Shown: positions 7,349 to 17,300 of the stretch, in pieces
Layout of the letters: each line of letters starts with the position of its first letter
Position numbering within the stretch: position 1 is the first letter of the stretch
Source: Myxococcales bacterium
GTDB taxonomy: Bacteria; Myxococcota; Myxococcia; Myxococcales; Myxococcaceae
DNA length: 38,878 bases
Reading direction: 5' to 3'
Assembly (NCBI GenBank): GCA_020846875.1
Contig: JADLDB010000143.1
Span: forward strand, 1-38,878
The notes under the pieces: model-generated
Databases searched by the model: none
What the model was told of the DNA's origin: nothing
What the model saw: the letters and a program-made list of their open reading frames with translations, nothing else
Position numbers and translations under genes: made by a program

Positions 7349-7876
7349 GTGGGCGTGAGCTTGAAGACCATCGACGAGGTGCGCCGGATGACGGCGTTTC
7401 CAGCCGACGCGATGCTGCAGCAGGTGGGGCCGATCGCCCTCATCCAGCGCGGCGCCCAGGCGATCCCCGCAAACCCGCTGTCGATGAGCAGCGCGATGAC
7501 GCGCACCGTGGAGATCGAGGCGCCCCCGGTCGCGCGCCAGGCCCTGTCGCTGCTGCTCGACGTGGGCGACGGCGTGGTGGTGCCGCTCGGCGCCGACGCC
7601 CCCGACGGACAAGTCACCTTCGGCCGCGCCGACGACGTGGACGTGCGGCTGGAGGACCCTTCCGTGTCCGGCCACCACGCGTGCATCCGCTTCGACGCCT
7701 GGAAGCGCACCGCCTGGGTGAAGGACCTGGGGTCGACCAACGGCACCCTGGTCAACGGCCGCGCCGTGAAGGGCGAGACGGAGCTGGCCGAAGGCAACGT
7801 GGTGACCCTGGGCGACGCCTCGGCCTTCCTCTTCCTGCGCACCGAGACGCTGTACGCCCTGCTCAAGCAGAAGTGA
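7349..7876 (+). CDS. FHA-domain phosphothreonine-binding protein
   Basis: A 175-residue protein whose C-terminal half is a forkhead-associated domain: FGRADDVDVRLEDPSVSGHH with the GR pair at 92-93, then LGSTNGT at 127-133. These residues bind phosphothreonine in partner proteins. The N-terminal 50 residues (SLKTIDEVRRMTAFPAD, LQQVGPIALIQRG) form a conserved-looking helical region. The start is uncertain: GTG 7349 has GGGGAAG six bases upstream, ATG 7388 has GAGGTG, and a GTG at 7313 overlaps the previous stop. It follows the 88-residue gene closely and may link the AAA+ peptidase to Ser/Thr-kinase signalling, which is abundant in myxobacteria; no kinase lies in this window. Confidence 0.88.
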   Translation: MGVSLKTIDEVRRMTAFPADAMLQQVGPIALIQRGAQAIPANPLSMSSAMTRTVEIEAPPVARQALSLLLDVGDGVVVPLGADAPDGQVTFGRADDVDVRLEDPSVSGHHACIRFDAWKRTAWVKDLGSTNGTLVNGRAVKGETELAEGNVVTLGDASAFLFLRTETLYALLKQK

Positions 7877-8024
7877 CGTCTCGCGCCCGCACGGTGCGCT
7901 CTCCTCGCGCACGCCCCTACACCTCGAAGCTGGACTGGCTGGCGCGGGGCCGCGGCGCTATGAAGCGTCGAGCGCGAGGCGACCTGGCCGAAGGGTGCGT
8001 CTCCTCACTCCTGGAGCAGACAGC

Positions 8025-11000
8025 ATGAGAACCACCACCCCGAGACTCCTCGGCCTCGTCTTCCTCACCACCCTCGCGGCCTGCGGCGGCAGTCCCACTC
8101 CTCCGCCTGGCTGCGGTGACGGCACCACGGGTAGCGGGGAGGCCTGCGACGACGGCAACACCACCGCCGGTGACGGCTGCGGTTCCACCTGCGCGCTCGA
8201 GACGGGCTTCACCTGCAGCGGCACGCCCAGCGCCTGCGCCACCACCTGCGGCGACGGCGTCACGGCGGGGGCCGAGGCCTGCGACGACGGCAACACCACG
8301 GCCGGCGACGGCTGCAGCACCTCCTGCGCGGTGGAGGCCGGCTTCACCTGCACCGGCGCGCCCAGCGCCTGCGCGCCCACCTGCGGCGACGGCACCCTGG
8401 CCGGCGCCGAGGCCTGCGACGACGGCGACACCACGGCCGGAGACGGGTGCAGCGCCTCCTGCGCGGTGGAGAGCGGCTATGCCTGCACCGGCGAGCCCAG
8501 CACCTGCGCGCCCACCTGCGGCGACGGCGCGCTGGCCGGCGCCGAGGCCTGCGACGACAGCAACCCCACCTCCGGCGATGGGTGCAGCGCCTCCTGCGCG
8601 GTGGAGACCGGCTATACCTGCACGGGCGCGCCCAGCACCTGCACGCCGGCCTGTGGCGACGGCCTGCTGGCGGGGGCCGAGGGCTGCGACGACGCCAACA
8701 CCATGGCGGACGACGGCTGCGGCCCCTCCTGCACCTCCGAGGCCGGGTGGACCTGCACCGGCGCGCCCAGCGTGTGCATCGGGACTTGTGGCGACGGCCT
8801 GAAGGTAGGGACGGAGGGCTGCGACGACGACAACACCACCGCGGGTGACGGCTGCAGCGCCACCTGCGCCGTGGAGAGCGGCTTCACCTGCACCGGCACC
8901 CCCAGCGTCTGCGTCACGAGCTGCGGCGACGGCCTCATCGGTGGCGCGGAGGGCTGCGACGACGGCAACACCTCCCCAGGCGACGGGTGCAGCGCCACCT
9001 GCGCCGTAGAGAGCGGCTTCGCCTGCACCGGGACGCCCAGCGTCTGCGCCACCGCGTGTGGTGACGGCGTCCTCGCCGGGACCGAGGCGTGCGACGACGG
9101 CAATACCAGCGGTCTGGACGGGTGCAGCGCGCTGTGCGCGATCGAGACGGGCTGGAGCTGCACCGGCGCCCCCAGCACCTGCGCCACCACCTGCGGCGAC
9201 GGGCTGCGCGCGGGCGCCGAGTCCTGCGACGACGGCAACACCACCGGTGGCGACGGGTGCAGCGCCACCTGCGGCGGAGAGACGGGCTGGAGCTGCAGCG
9301 GCTCGCCCAGCGTGTGCAACACGATCTGCGGTGACGGCCTCCTCGTCGGCACCGAGGCCTGCGACGACAGCGACACCATGGGCAATGACGGCTGCAGCGC
9401 GACCTGCACCGTGGAGAATGGGTGGGCCTGCTCGGGTTCGCCCAGCACCTGCGTCCCGGTGTGCGGAGACACGGTCATCGTCGGGCCGGAGCAGTGCGAC
9501 GACGGCAACACCGTGCCTGACGACGGGTGCACCGCGAGCTGCCGCTACCCCACGGGTGAGTCGTGCAGCGAGCCGCTGGTGCTGTCCCGCGGCCAACCCC
9601 TGGGCCCGGGCACGCAGTGGATCATCCCCTCGGGCGGCGTGACGGTGGCGGACGGGGCGTTCGCCTGCGACACCAGCGGCTCCGGCCCGGACGTGGTCAT
9701 CAAGTACGTGAAGACGAGCGGCACGGTGGCCGGCGGAGGCTCGCTCCTCCACGTCCGCGCCACCCCCACCGTCGCCACCACCACCCCCTACTACCTCAAC
9801 GTGGAGGTGACGTCGGGCTCCTGCAGCCCTGCGGGCCGGGTGGAGAAGTGCGCCTGGTACAAGCACGACTGGGACGTCTGGCTCGACGTGCCGGCGGGCA
9901 CCTATTACGTGTGGGTCGCGAAGAACTCGGCGGCCACGCCCACGGTGCTCTTCCCCGAGACGGACGTGTTCATCGAGGAAGCGGCCGCCACCGCCGCGCT
10001 GGCCCAGGGCGAAGGCTGCTTCGCGCCCTTCACCACCTCGAGCGCCAACTACACGCCGCCCGCGATGGCCGGCGCGCCCCACACCTGGGCCCTTCCCGCC
10101 AACATCAACTCCTACGACCGGGGCATCTCCACGGGCGGGCCCGGCAGCATCTCCTGCGACGGCACCTCGCCAGCGCCCATCCACGGGGTGGACGCGGTCA
10201 TCGCGGTAGCCAAGGCGTCCGCGGCGACGGTGCTGCTGGTGCAGGCGCAGAACGTGGATCCCGTGCTGACGCAGAGTGACTTGAACGTCGAGCTCACCGC
10301 CACCTGCGACGCGCTGGCGCCGATGGCCTGGTCCCGCAACTGCCGGTGGAACCAGGACACGGTGGAGTTCACCGCGCCGGCGCCCGCCGGCACCTCGTAC
10401 GTGTGGGTCAGCACCGAGGCCACCAGCGAGGAGTTCAACGGCGCCACCGTGCAGGTGACCGAGCTGGCCGCGGGGGTGGGGGAGACGTGGGGCACCGCCG
10501 AGCTGCTCACCGGCTCGAGCTCCATCGTCCCCACCTCCACGCTGCGCTATGACGTGCCCTCCTGCCTGCCTGCCACCGGCAACGTGCACTGGTACCGCTT
10601 CGTGTCCACCCAGGACGTGGTGCGGGTGTCGGCCGTGGGCGCGGGCCCGGTGGGCGTCCTCGACGAGCACGGCCAGGAGATCTCCTGCGCGGCAGACGCC
10701 CAGGCCGTCCCGCAGGCAGCCTTCGTGCCGGCGGGCACCCCCGTGTACCTGGCGGTGCCGGTGGGCGGCGCGGTGACGGGACTCACCCTGCAGACGTTCG
10801 CCTACAGCGGCCTCCAGGGCAGCCCGGTGGATCTGCGCGTCACCTTCCCCACGTCCGCCACCAGCGAGTACGGCATGGCGGTGTCCGCCTCGACGCTCTA
10901 CATGGGCGACACCACCTCGGTGTTCGAGATCCCCAAGGCCGGCGGGGCGACCGCCGTCGAGCGCGGCACGGCCGAAGGCATCACCGCCACCCACCTCGGG

Positions 11001-11675
11001 TACGATCTCGTCTCGGTGGGCGGAAGGTTGTTCAGCGTGGACTCCACCACCACCACCACCGCCAGCCGGCTGTTCCGCATCTACGACGGCAGCGCCTGGG
11101 GGCCGACGGCGTGGGACGTGACGCCGGCCTACCCGGCGACCAGCGGCAGCTACGCCGTGGCCACCGACGGCAACCTGGTCTTCCTCGCCACGCGCAACAC
11201 CTCGACGACGACGGGGAACGTCACCTTCTACTCCTTCAGCCAGGCGATGCCCGGCGTGCCCGCGCTGCTGGGGACCAACACGTCGGTGCGCTACGCGGTG
11301 GGCCTGGCGGCGGACGCCAACTACTTCTACGTGGCGGGCGTCTCGATGGCGACCGCTCAAGAAGGCATCTTCCGGATCGCGCGCAGCAACCTCGCGGCGC
11401 CGGCGGTACAGTTGGCCGCGCTCAACACCAGCACCCTGCACAGCTCGGTGGTGGTGGACAGCCTGACGGCGCCCAACTACCTCTACGCGCGCGACGCGAC
11501 GGGGGACATTCACGTGGTCCAGGGCCCCGCCGGCGCGGCGCCGGCGCACCTGGGCGCGCGGTGGACGCTGGGCTCGGCGAGCGACTACTCGATGACCTTC
11601 GACCACGCGCAGCCGGCGCTGTACTTCTTCGAGACCGAGACGGACGCCGCCGGGGTCATTCGCCGCGTCCAGTAG
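8025..11675 (+). CDS. Large secreted lipoprotein with 11 Cys-rich (DUF4215-type) repeats
   Basis: A 1216-residue lipoprotein: signal MRTTTPRLLGLVFLTTLAAC with the lipid Cys at 20. Residues 30-514 are ten 45-residue repeats plus a shortened eleventh, with consensus CGDGxxxGxEACDDGNTT then xGDGCSATC and a CxGxPSxC end: six Cys per repeat, hence a disulfide-stapled rod. After this come beta-sandwich regions with HWYRFVSTQDVVRVSAVG (PPC-like) and, from about residue 940, sequence resembling a six-blade propeller (VSASTLYMGDTTSVFEIPK). The start is supported by GGAG nine bases upstream of ATG 8025. Such repeats occur on myxobacterial surface proteins; a role in adhesion or display is inferred. No enzyme motif seen. 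Confidence 0.9.
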   Translation: MRTTTPRLLGLVFLTTLAACGGSPTPPPGCGDGTTGSGEACDDGNTTAGDGCGSTCALETGFTCSGTPSACATTCGDGVTAGAEACDDGNTTAGDGCSTSCAVEAGFTCTGAPSACAPTCGDGTLAGAEACDDGDTTAGDGCSASCAVESGYACTGEPSTCAPTCGDGALAGAEACDDSNPTSGDGCSASCAVETGYTCTGAPSTCTPACGDGLLAGAEGCDDANTMADDGCGPSCTSEAGWTCTGAPSVCIGTCGDGLKVGTEGCDDDNTTAGDGCSATCAVESGFTCTGTPSVCVTSCGDGLIGGAEGCDDGNTSPGDGCSATCAVESGFACTGTPSVCATACGDGVLAGTEACDDGNTSGLDGCSALCAIETGWSCTGAPSTCATTCGDGLRAGAESCDDGNTTGGDGCSATCGGETGWSCSGSPSVCNTICGDGLLVGTEACDDSDTMGNDGCSATCTVENGWACSGSPSTCVPVCGDTVIVGPEQCDDGNTVPDDGCTASCRYPTGESCSEPLVLSRGQPLGPGTQWIIPSGGVTVADGAFACDTSGSGPDVVIKYVKTSGTVAGGGSLLHVRATPTVATTTPYYLNVEVTSGSCSPAGRVEKCAWYKHDWDVWLDVPAGTYYVWVAKNSAATPTVLFPETDVFIEEAAATAALAQGEGCFAPFTTSSANYTPPAMAGAPHTWALPANINSYDRGISTGGPGSISCDGTSPAPIHGVDAVIAVAKASAATVLLVQAQNVDPVLTQSDLNVELTATCDALAPMAWSRNCRWNQDTVEFTAPAPAGTSYVWVSTEATSEEFNGATVQVTELAAGVGETWGTAELLTGSSSIVPTSTLRYDVPSCLPATGNVHWYRFVSTQDVVRVSAVGAGPVGVLDEHGQEISCAADAQAVPQAAFVPAGTPVYLAVPVGGAVTGLTLQTFAYSGLQGSPVDLRVTFPTSATSEYGMAVSASTLYMGDTTSVFEIPKAGGATAVERGTAEGITATHLGYDLVSVGGRLFSVDSTTTTTASRLFRIYDGSAWGPTAWDVTPAYPATSGSYAVATDGNLVFLATRNTSTTTGNVTFYSFSQAMPGVPALLGTNTSVRYAVGLAADANYFYVAGVSMATAQEGIFRIARSNLAAPAVQLAALNTSTLHSSVVVDSLTAPNYLYARDATGDIHVVQGPAGAAPAHLGARWTLGSASDYSMTFDHAQPALYFFETETDAAGVIRRVQ
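8112..9566 (+). repeat. Tandem 135-bp coding repeats (10 full plus 1 partial)
   Basis: TGC codons beginning each CGDG unit occur every 135 bp from 8112 to 9462 with no length change, giving ten full units and a partial eleventh that ends near 9566. Units are similar at DNA level as well as protein level (for example the shared core around GACGACGGCAACACCACC), so slippage or recombination could change copy number. The units fill the Cys-rich half of the lipoprotein gene. Confidence 0.92.
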
Positions 11676-11926
11676 CGGCCCTCACGAGGTGGTGACGTGG
11701 CGGACCGCTAAGGGCGATCTGCTCCGGCACCTCTTCCTGGAGGAAGTGGCGCAGGCGGAACACCACGTCGCTCACCAGCGGCAGCCGCGCGGAGCGGTGG
11801 AAGGCCGTGTTCGAAGTGCCGACGCGACCATCCCAACCACTCGGGATGACTGAGGTTGTCAGGTGTGGAGGCGGAAAGAGCCCAGCGCCTCCGCAACTTC
11901 TCGGGCCCAGGTGGGTTCGGCCCTCC
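11676..11926. other. Intergenic gap with a possible minus-strand gene relic
   Basis: No intact gene. On the minus strand 11811-11704 reads NTAFHRSARLPLVSDVVFRL then RHFLQEEVPEQIALSG, which has the feel of the C-terminal tail of a LysR-type regulator (Ser-Arg-x-Leu-Pro ... phe-Leu). There is no start, DNA-binding domain or remaining effector domain. The promoter for the downstream hydrolase gene should lie here, but I see no clear boxes. Confidence 0.25.
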
Positions 11927-13042
11927 ATGCGCGAAGCCGTCTATGTGGGTGGGCTGCTGTCGATGCTGTGGCTGGTGGCGTGCGGTGGAGGTGGCCCCTC
12001 TGCTACCGGTGGTGGGACTGGCGTGACTGGAGGTGGAGCAGGGGGCGGGGTGGGGAGCGACGCAGGCACGGGCGGCGGTGGAGAAGCGGTGGACGCCGGA
12101 GAAACGCCGCCTGTGGTGGCCTTCATGACGTCGCCGGTGCCGGGCCTGCCTGTGGGCGCCAGGTATGCGCTGGTGTCGTACGGCGCTGACCCGGCGCAGG
12201 TGATGGATGTATTTCTTCCTGACGCGGACTCGGCGACGGCGGCCATCATCTTCTTCCACGGCGGAGGCTTCACCCGCGGCAGCCGTACGGCTGGGTACGA
12301 CGGCGTGGTGCGGAGCCTGAGCGCGGGCGTCGCGTTCTTCGCGGTCGACTACCGGTTGCTGCGCACCGACGGCACCGAGGACGAAGGCGTCACCAAGCCG
12401 CTCACTGACTCCCGTACCGCGGTGCAGTTCATCCGCCGGTGGGCGTCACTCTTCAACGTCGATGGCGCACGGCTGGGGGCGTATGGTGGCTCGGCGGGCG
12501 CCGGCACCAGCTTGTGGCTCGCCTACCACCCTGACATGGCGAACCCGGACGCGGGTACGTTGCTGGAGCGCCAGTCGACGCGGCTCCAGGCGGTGGCGGC
12601 GCTGTCGACGCAGGCGACCTACGACGTGGTGCGGTGGTCCAGCGTCGTCTACGGAGCCGAGTACCCTCTGCACACCAACGACGTGCTGCTCCAGGCGGGA
12701 GAGCTGCGCGACGCGATGGTGCGCTTCTACGGGCTGGACTCGTCGCTGGCCGCCGACGCGGGGGCGATCCTCGAGGTGCTGGCTCAGCCGAAGTACGTGG
12801 CGTACCGCGCCGAGGTCGACATGCTGCAGTGGATGAGCGCCGATGATCCGCCGACGTACGTGGAGAACCTGAACCCCGACGTCGACCCGCTGCAGAACCT
12901 CCTGCACCACCCGCTGCACGGCATGACGGTGCTGAGTCACGCGCTCGACGCGGGCATCGAGGTCACCGCCAAGATCCCCGCGTACAACGTGCACACCAGC
13001 GACGCGGGCGCGGCGGTAGAGTTCCTCCTCGGGGCTCTGTAG
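11927..13042 (+). CDS. Secreted alpha/beta-hydrolase (HSL/carboxylesterase-like) lipoprotein
   Basis: A 371-residue lipoprotein: MREAVYVGGLLSMLWLVAC, then a long Gly/Thr/Ala linker. The catalytic domain has the oxyanion-hole motif HGGGF (111-115) of hormone-sensitive-lipase-type esterases, the nucleophile elbow GGSAG with Ser189, and a likely catalytic His356 in NVHTSDAG near the end. The acid residue is not certain. It should hydrolyse esters outside the inner membrane. A long insert between the nucleophile and the His (LLERQSTRLQ ... HHPLHGMTV) is expected cap region. ATG 11927 fits the signal peptide best. It sits between two other exported lipoproteins transcribed the same way but with separate spacing. 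Confidence 0.8.
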   Translation: MREAVYVGGLLSMLWLVACGGGGPSATGGGTGVTGGGAGGGVGSDAGTGGGGEAVDAGETPPVVAFMTSPVPGLPVGARYALVSYGADPAQVMDVFLPDADSATAAIIFFHGGGFTRGSRTAGYDGVVRSLSAGVAFFAVDYRLLRTDGTEDEGVTKPLTDSRTAVQFIRRWASLFNVDGARLGAYGGSAGAGTSLWLAYHPDMANPDAGTLLERQSTRLQAVAALSTQATYDVVRWSSVVYGAEYPLHTNDVLLQAGELRDAMVRFYGLDSSLAADAGAILEVLAQPKYVAYRAEVDMLQWMSADDPPTYVENLNPDVDPLQNLLHHPLHGMTVLSHALDAGIEVTAKIPAYNVHTSDAGAAVEFLLGAL

Positions 13043-13100
13043 GCAGCGCCCGGCAGAGGCAAAGGAGCTGGAGGCACTCACTACAGTCGAGGCCAGGACC

Positions 13101-14198
13101 ATGCACCGAGAACACCACGAGATGAATGTGATGCCCGCCTCCAGACGATCGCGGGGGTGCGCGTGTCGACGCGTGTTCATCGCGAGCGCGTTCCTGCTCC
13201 TGGGCGCCTGCGCGAGCCCCGAAGGGGGAGGTGCCAACGACGCGGGAGGAGGCTTTGGCGGTGGTGGAGGCGCACCAGACGCTGGGGGAGGCGGGGGAGG
13301 CGGGGGAGGAGCGGCGAGGGTGGTCCAGCTTGGCTTCAACGCCAAAGGTACGCTCGATACGGACGCGCAGGTCGCCTATGCCCGCGCGATGCTCGACGCC
13401 ATGTCACCGGCCGCGCGGAGCCGCCTCCACGTCCGGGTGACCGGCGGGACGCGCTCGCAGACCGAGATCTCGCGCCACTGGCAAGACCCGCAGCTCGACG
13501 CGTGGATCGGCCTACAGGATGACTACGGGATCGGGTTGGTGTTCGTCGTCAACGGCAACGATCCTCCGGCAGCTCAAGCCCAGTTCGTCCAGCGCTGGAT
13601 CGATCAAGGCGCCACGTTCTCTTTCCTCGAGATGATGAACGAGTACTACCTGCCAAGGTACCGCAACGGCGACACGTCCTTCGATGATGTGACGAAGCAG
13701 GTCACGGCGGAAAGCTACACGACCGAGATCCTGCCAGCCTACATGGCCGAACTCTCGAGGTTCGGCCTGCCGATGTTCGTCATCGCGGCGCCAGAAAAAG
13801 GCAGCCCTGAGCTGGCCGCGTGGAACGACACCATCGTCAGCGCCTTCGCCGCGCACGCCGACTGGGCAGGTGTGACCGTTCACCTCTACGAGACAGGGGC
13901 GACGTTCGACTACGCGCAGATCGACGCGCTGCGGGCTCGGCTGCCTCCCGGGACGCCCATCGCGATCACCGAGTGCGGAGTCACTGACGAGTCAATCACC
14001 TCGTACGCGCAAGCCGCGGATCGTTTCGCTGCTCATGAGAGGACGGTCCTCTCCTTCCTCGAGCCTGGTGACTACTTGTTCGACCAGGTGCTGTACCTGA
14101 ATGACGCAGACAAGTACTTCACCGCGACGCTGCACCCGAGCTCCGGGGGACTGACGGAGAAGGGCGCTGCGATCGTCGAGCTGTTCGAGTCGCCATAG
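13101..14198 (+). CDS. Secreted glycoside-hydrolase-like TIM-barrel lipoprotein
   Basis: A 365-residue protein with basic N-terminus, hydrophobic FIASAFLLLGAC lipobox and a Gly-rich spacer (about residues 40-72), then a domain resembling clan GH-A hydrolases. The acid/base pair would be Asn180-Glu181 in EMMNEYYLP and the nucleophile Glu291 in AITECGV, 110 residues apart as usual for that clan. VTVHLYETG lies between them as an expected barrel strand. The substrate is unknown; its secretion suits attack on environmental or prey polysaccharide. ATG 13101 is used; in-frame ATGs at 13122 and 13131 are also possible and keep the signal peptide. The gene family number cannot be given from motifs alone. 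Confidence 0.65.
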   Translation: MHREHHEMNVMPASRRSRGCACRRVFIASAFLLLGACASPEGGGANDAGGGFGGGGGAPDAGGGGGGGGGAARVVQLGFNAKGTLDTDAQVAYARAMLDAMSPAARSRLHVRVTGGTRSQTEISRHWQDPQLDAWIGLQDDYGIGLVFVVNGNDPPAAQAQFVQRWIDQGATFSFLEMMNEYYLPRYRNGDTSFDDVTKQVTAESYTTEILPAYMAELSRFGLPMFVIAAPEKGSPELAAWNDTIVSAFAAHADWAGVTVHLYETGATFDYAQIDALRARLPPGTPIAITECGVTDESITSYAQAADRFAAHERTVLSFLEPGDYLFDQVLYLNDADKYFTATLHPSSGGLTEKGAAIVELFESP

Positions 14199-14350
14199 TC
14201 CGACAGGCCGCGCGTCCACTGCGAGCTGCTCTCGCGCGCAGGTAGAAAGGGCTTGCCACCAGCGCCTCTCTCCCGGCTTGCCCGGCACTGACGAGTCGGG
14301 CGGATCCCCGCGCTCGCCGCCACCGGGGCGACTAAGGTCTGGCTCCTCCC

Positions 14351-17300
14351 ATGGAGGCCTTCGTCTTCCCCAGCCAGGAGGCGCTACAGGTGGCGCTGCG
14401 GACCGGGCTCGTCCCTGCCGCGGTGCACCGGGCGCCTGCGCGCGTCGGCGTGACGGGGGACGGCGAGCTGGAGGTTGCCCCGTCGGTGGCCATCCCCGGC
14501 CCGGCCCGCAAGCTGCTCGAGACCGCCGGCGTCCGCCTGCGCCATCCCTCCAGCGCGATGAAAGACGTGTCCTGCTGGGCCGAGGCGCTCCCGCCCCGCC
14601 GCGTCGGAGAGCCCGAGGGCGCGCTGGGCACCGTGCTGCTGTCGCTGGACGACCACGCCACGCTGCTCGAGGTGTGCGGGGAGCTCTTGCGCCTGGGCTG
14701 CGATCGCCAGGAGCTGTGCCTGGGCAGCGGACCGGTGCAGGCGCTCCTGCGGGTCGTCGAGCCGCCCTGGTACGTGCTGTCGCGCGCGCTCGATCACCTC
14801 GACGGCCTGCGCGCCTTCGTCCCCACGCCCCCCGGCCAGGACGCGGTGTGGGTCGAGCTCGGCTTCACCCATCCGCTGGACGACGCCTTGGAGTCGCCCG
14901 GTGAAGGGCTGCTCCTCGTCACCGGTGAAGGCCACTGGTGGCGCCTGCCCGCCGGCCAGTGGCTGGACGTCGACCAGCTCGTCGTCCCTTCCAGCCTGCC
15001 GGTGGCGGAGCGCCTCGCCCCGAGGGCCGACGCGCCGCGGGTGGAGGTGAAGCTGCAGTTGGCCCGCGCCGCCCGCGCCGAGACGCCCACGCTCTTCGTC
15101 GTGCCCGACGGCCGCGCGAAGGTGGAGGCGCTGGTGCGCTCCACGCCCGAGGCCCAACTGGACAACGTGCTCTTCGTGGTCGCCGGGGACACCGTGGTGC
15201 TGCGCGCCCGCCCGGGCCGGGAGGCCAACACCGGCGCGCTCCCAGGAGACCCCTACGCGCGGGTGGCGGAGATGCCCAACCTCTTCGCGCCCGCGGGGAT
15301 GACTGTCGAGCCGCCGCTGCGGCGCGATCGCCTCCGCGCCTGGCTGGCGCCGGATCCCGACGTCGTCTCCTGGCTCACGCCCAGCGAGAAGGGCTTCCGC
15401 CGCGCCAGCGTGGCCGACGCTGCCTTCCGTCCCCTCTCCGACTGGGTGGAGTACGTGATGGACGGCGACGCCACGACGCTGGAGGCGTGGGTCCGTGGCG
15501 CCACCTTCGACTTCGAGCCCTTCGTCGCGCTGGAGGACGCGCGGCCCGCCCCCAGGCCCGAGCGAGAGGACGCGGAGCCCGAGGACGCCCGTCGCGTCCG
15601 CGCCAGGCGCACCACCCGCGAGCGCTCCACGAGCGCCCCCCGGGAGCCGGTCGACGCCCCGCGCTCCGCCAACACCCCGGCCCTCGCGCTGGAGGTCCCG
15701 CGCTCGCCGTCCGAAGCCGAGGCGCTGATGACCCGCGAGGAGGCGGCCTTCCTGGAGTTGGACGCGCCCGCCGATTCCCCGGAGCGCCGCGCCGCCTGGG
15801 TCCGCCTCTCGGAGATGTACTCGCGGCTGCAGCGCCAGCGCGACGCCGGCATGGCCTGGGCCCACGCGGTGTGGGAGGCCGCGGGAGAAGAGGAGGCGCG
15901 CATCGCCCGGCGCTGGGCGGACACCTCCGGCGTGCGCTTCGACGGCCTCCTCTCGCAGGCCACGCCCAACGTCGAGCAGACGCGCGGCGCGGTGGCGCAC
16001 CTGCTGGCGTCGGCGCTGGAAGGCCAGGCCTCGGTGGCCTCGCGCGCGGCGGAGTGGGCGGCCTTCCTCGAGCGCTTCGGCGACGACCTGGACGTGCGCA
16101 GCTTCTGGCTGTCCCGCGTGGCGCTCTCCCGCCTCACCGGCGGCGACGCCCTGGGGCTGGCCCGAGCGAGAGATCGCCTCCTGGCCCGGCTCCAGGGCGG
16201 GCTGTCCCTCGATCGCGACGTGCCGCGGCTGCTGCGGGTGACGGGGCAGGGCACGGCGGCCGGGGCAGGCAGCGAGCGCGCGCAGCGGGTGGCGGCCCAA
16301 CTGGAGGCGCTGCTCAAGGCCTTCGACGAGACGCCCCGCAAGCGCAGCGCGGTGGAGGCGCCGCCCACCCTCACCCGCGCCTACGTGCACCTGGTGTTCG
16401 CCTGGGGCTTCGCCCGCCTGGCCCGCGCCGAGCGCGCCCGGCAACTGCGCGACGGGGCCCTGGCCGTCCTCGACAAGAATGACGCCGTGCACCAGTTCGC
16501 CACCCGCGCCTACGCCGCGCGCATCGAGCAGGCGCTGGAAGGCGTGGCGCCCGACACGCCGCTGCCTCCGGAGGTGAACGTGCTGCTCACCGGGCTGGAC
16601 GCCACCAACCGCTACAAGGTGGACCGCCTGCGCCACTTCAGCCAGGTGCTGGAGTCCCAGGAGCGGGTGGACGCCTTCGGCGGCTACTACCGCACCCTCA
16701 TCCCCAACGCGCGCGGCGAGGAGCTGGCGGCGCTGCGCGGGCTGGCCGATCCCGCGGAGCTGCTCCAGGCGATCGAGGCGCGCATGGCCGTGGCCACCGA
16801 CGGCAACCTCGCGGTGGAGGAGCGGCTCCGCCTCATCGACGGGCTGATGGACTTCCTGCCCCAGTTGCCCGAGTCGCAGGCCCTGCCGCTGTTGCAGCGC
16901 TTCCTCACCATGGCTGACGCGCTGGCGGCGAAGCACCGCGCGGTGGTGCTGGAGGACGCGCTGAAGATCGCCGGCCACTTCGGCCGCACCACCCTGGTGA
17001 AGCAGTTGGTGGCGCAGATCGGCAGCGCCATCAAGGAGCTCGGAGCCGAAGGGGTGACAGAGATCGGCCAGATGCTGGTGGCCGGCGTGCGCAGCCTGCG
17101 GCGGGTGGGCCTGCGCGACGAGGCGGGAGAGCTGCTCTCTCGCGCCTCCACGGTGCTCAAGGGCGAGGACACGAAGACGCTGGAGGCGCGCCTGGGCCTG
17201 GCGTCGGGCTTCGCCTACCTGGGGGCCTTCGCGCAGGCGCAGCCGATCGTCGACGAGGTGTTGACGCGCCTGGGCCGCGAGTCGGGCTTGAATCCCAGCG

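Noticed and set aside
8112-9566. Regularly spaced repeats as a possible CRISPR array
   Set aside because: The 135-bp units are coding, continuous and without unique spacers.
7917-11606. A 1229-codon open frame on the minus strand opposite the Cys-rich repeat lipoprotein
   Set aside because: It mirrors the repeats, is almost only Gly/Ala/Arg/Val, and has no start signal. It is a GC-rich antisense shadow.
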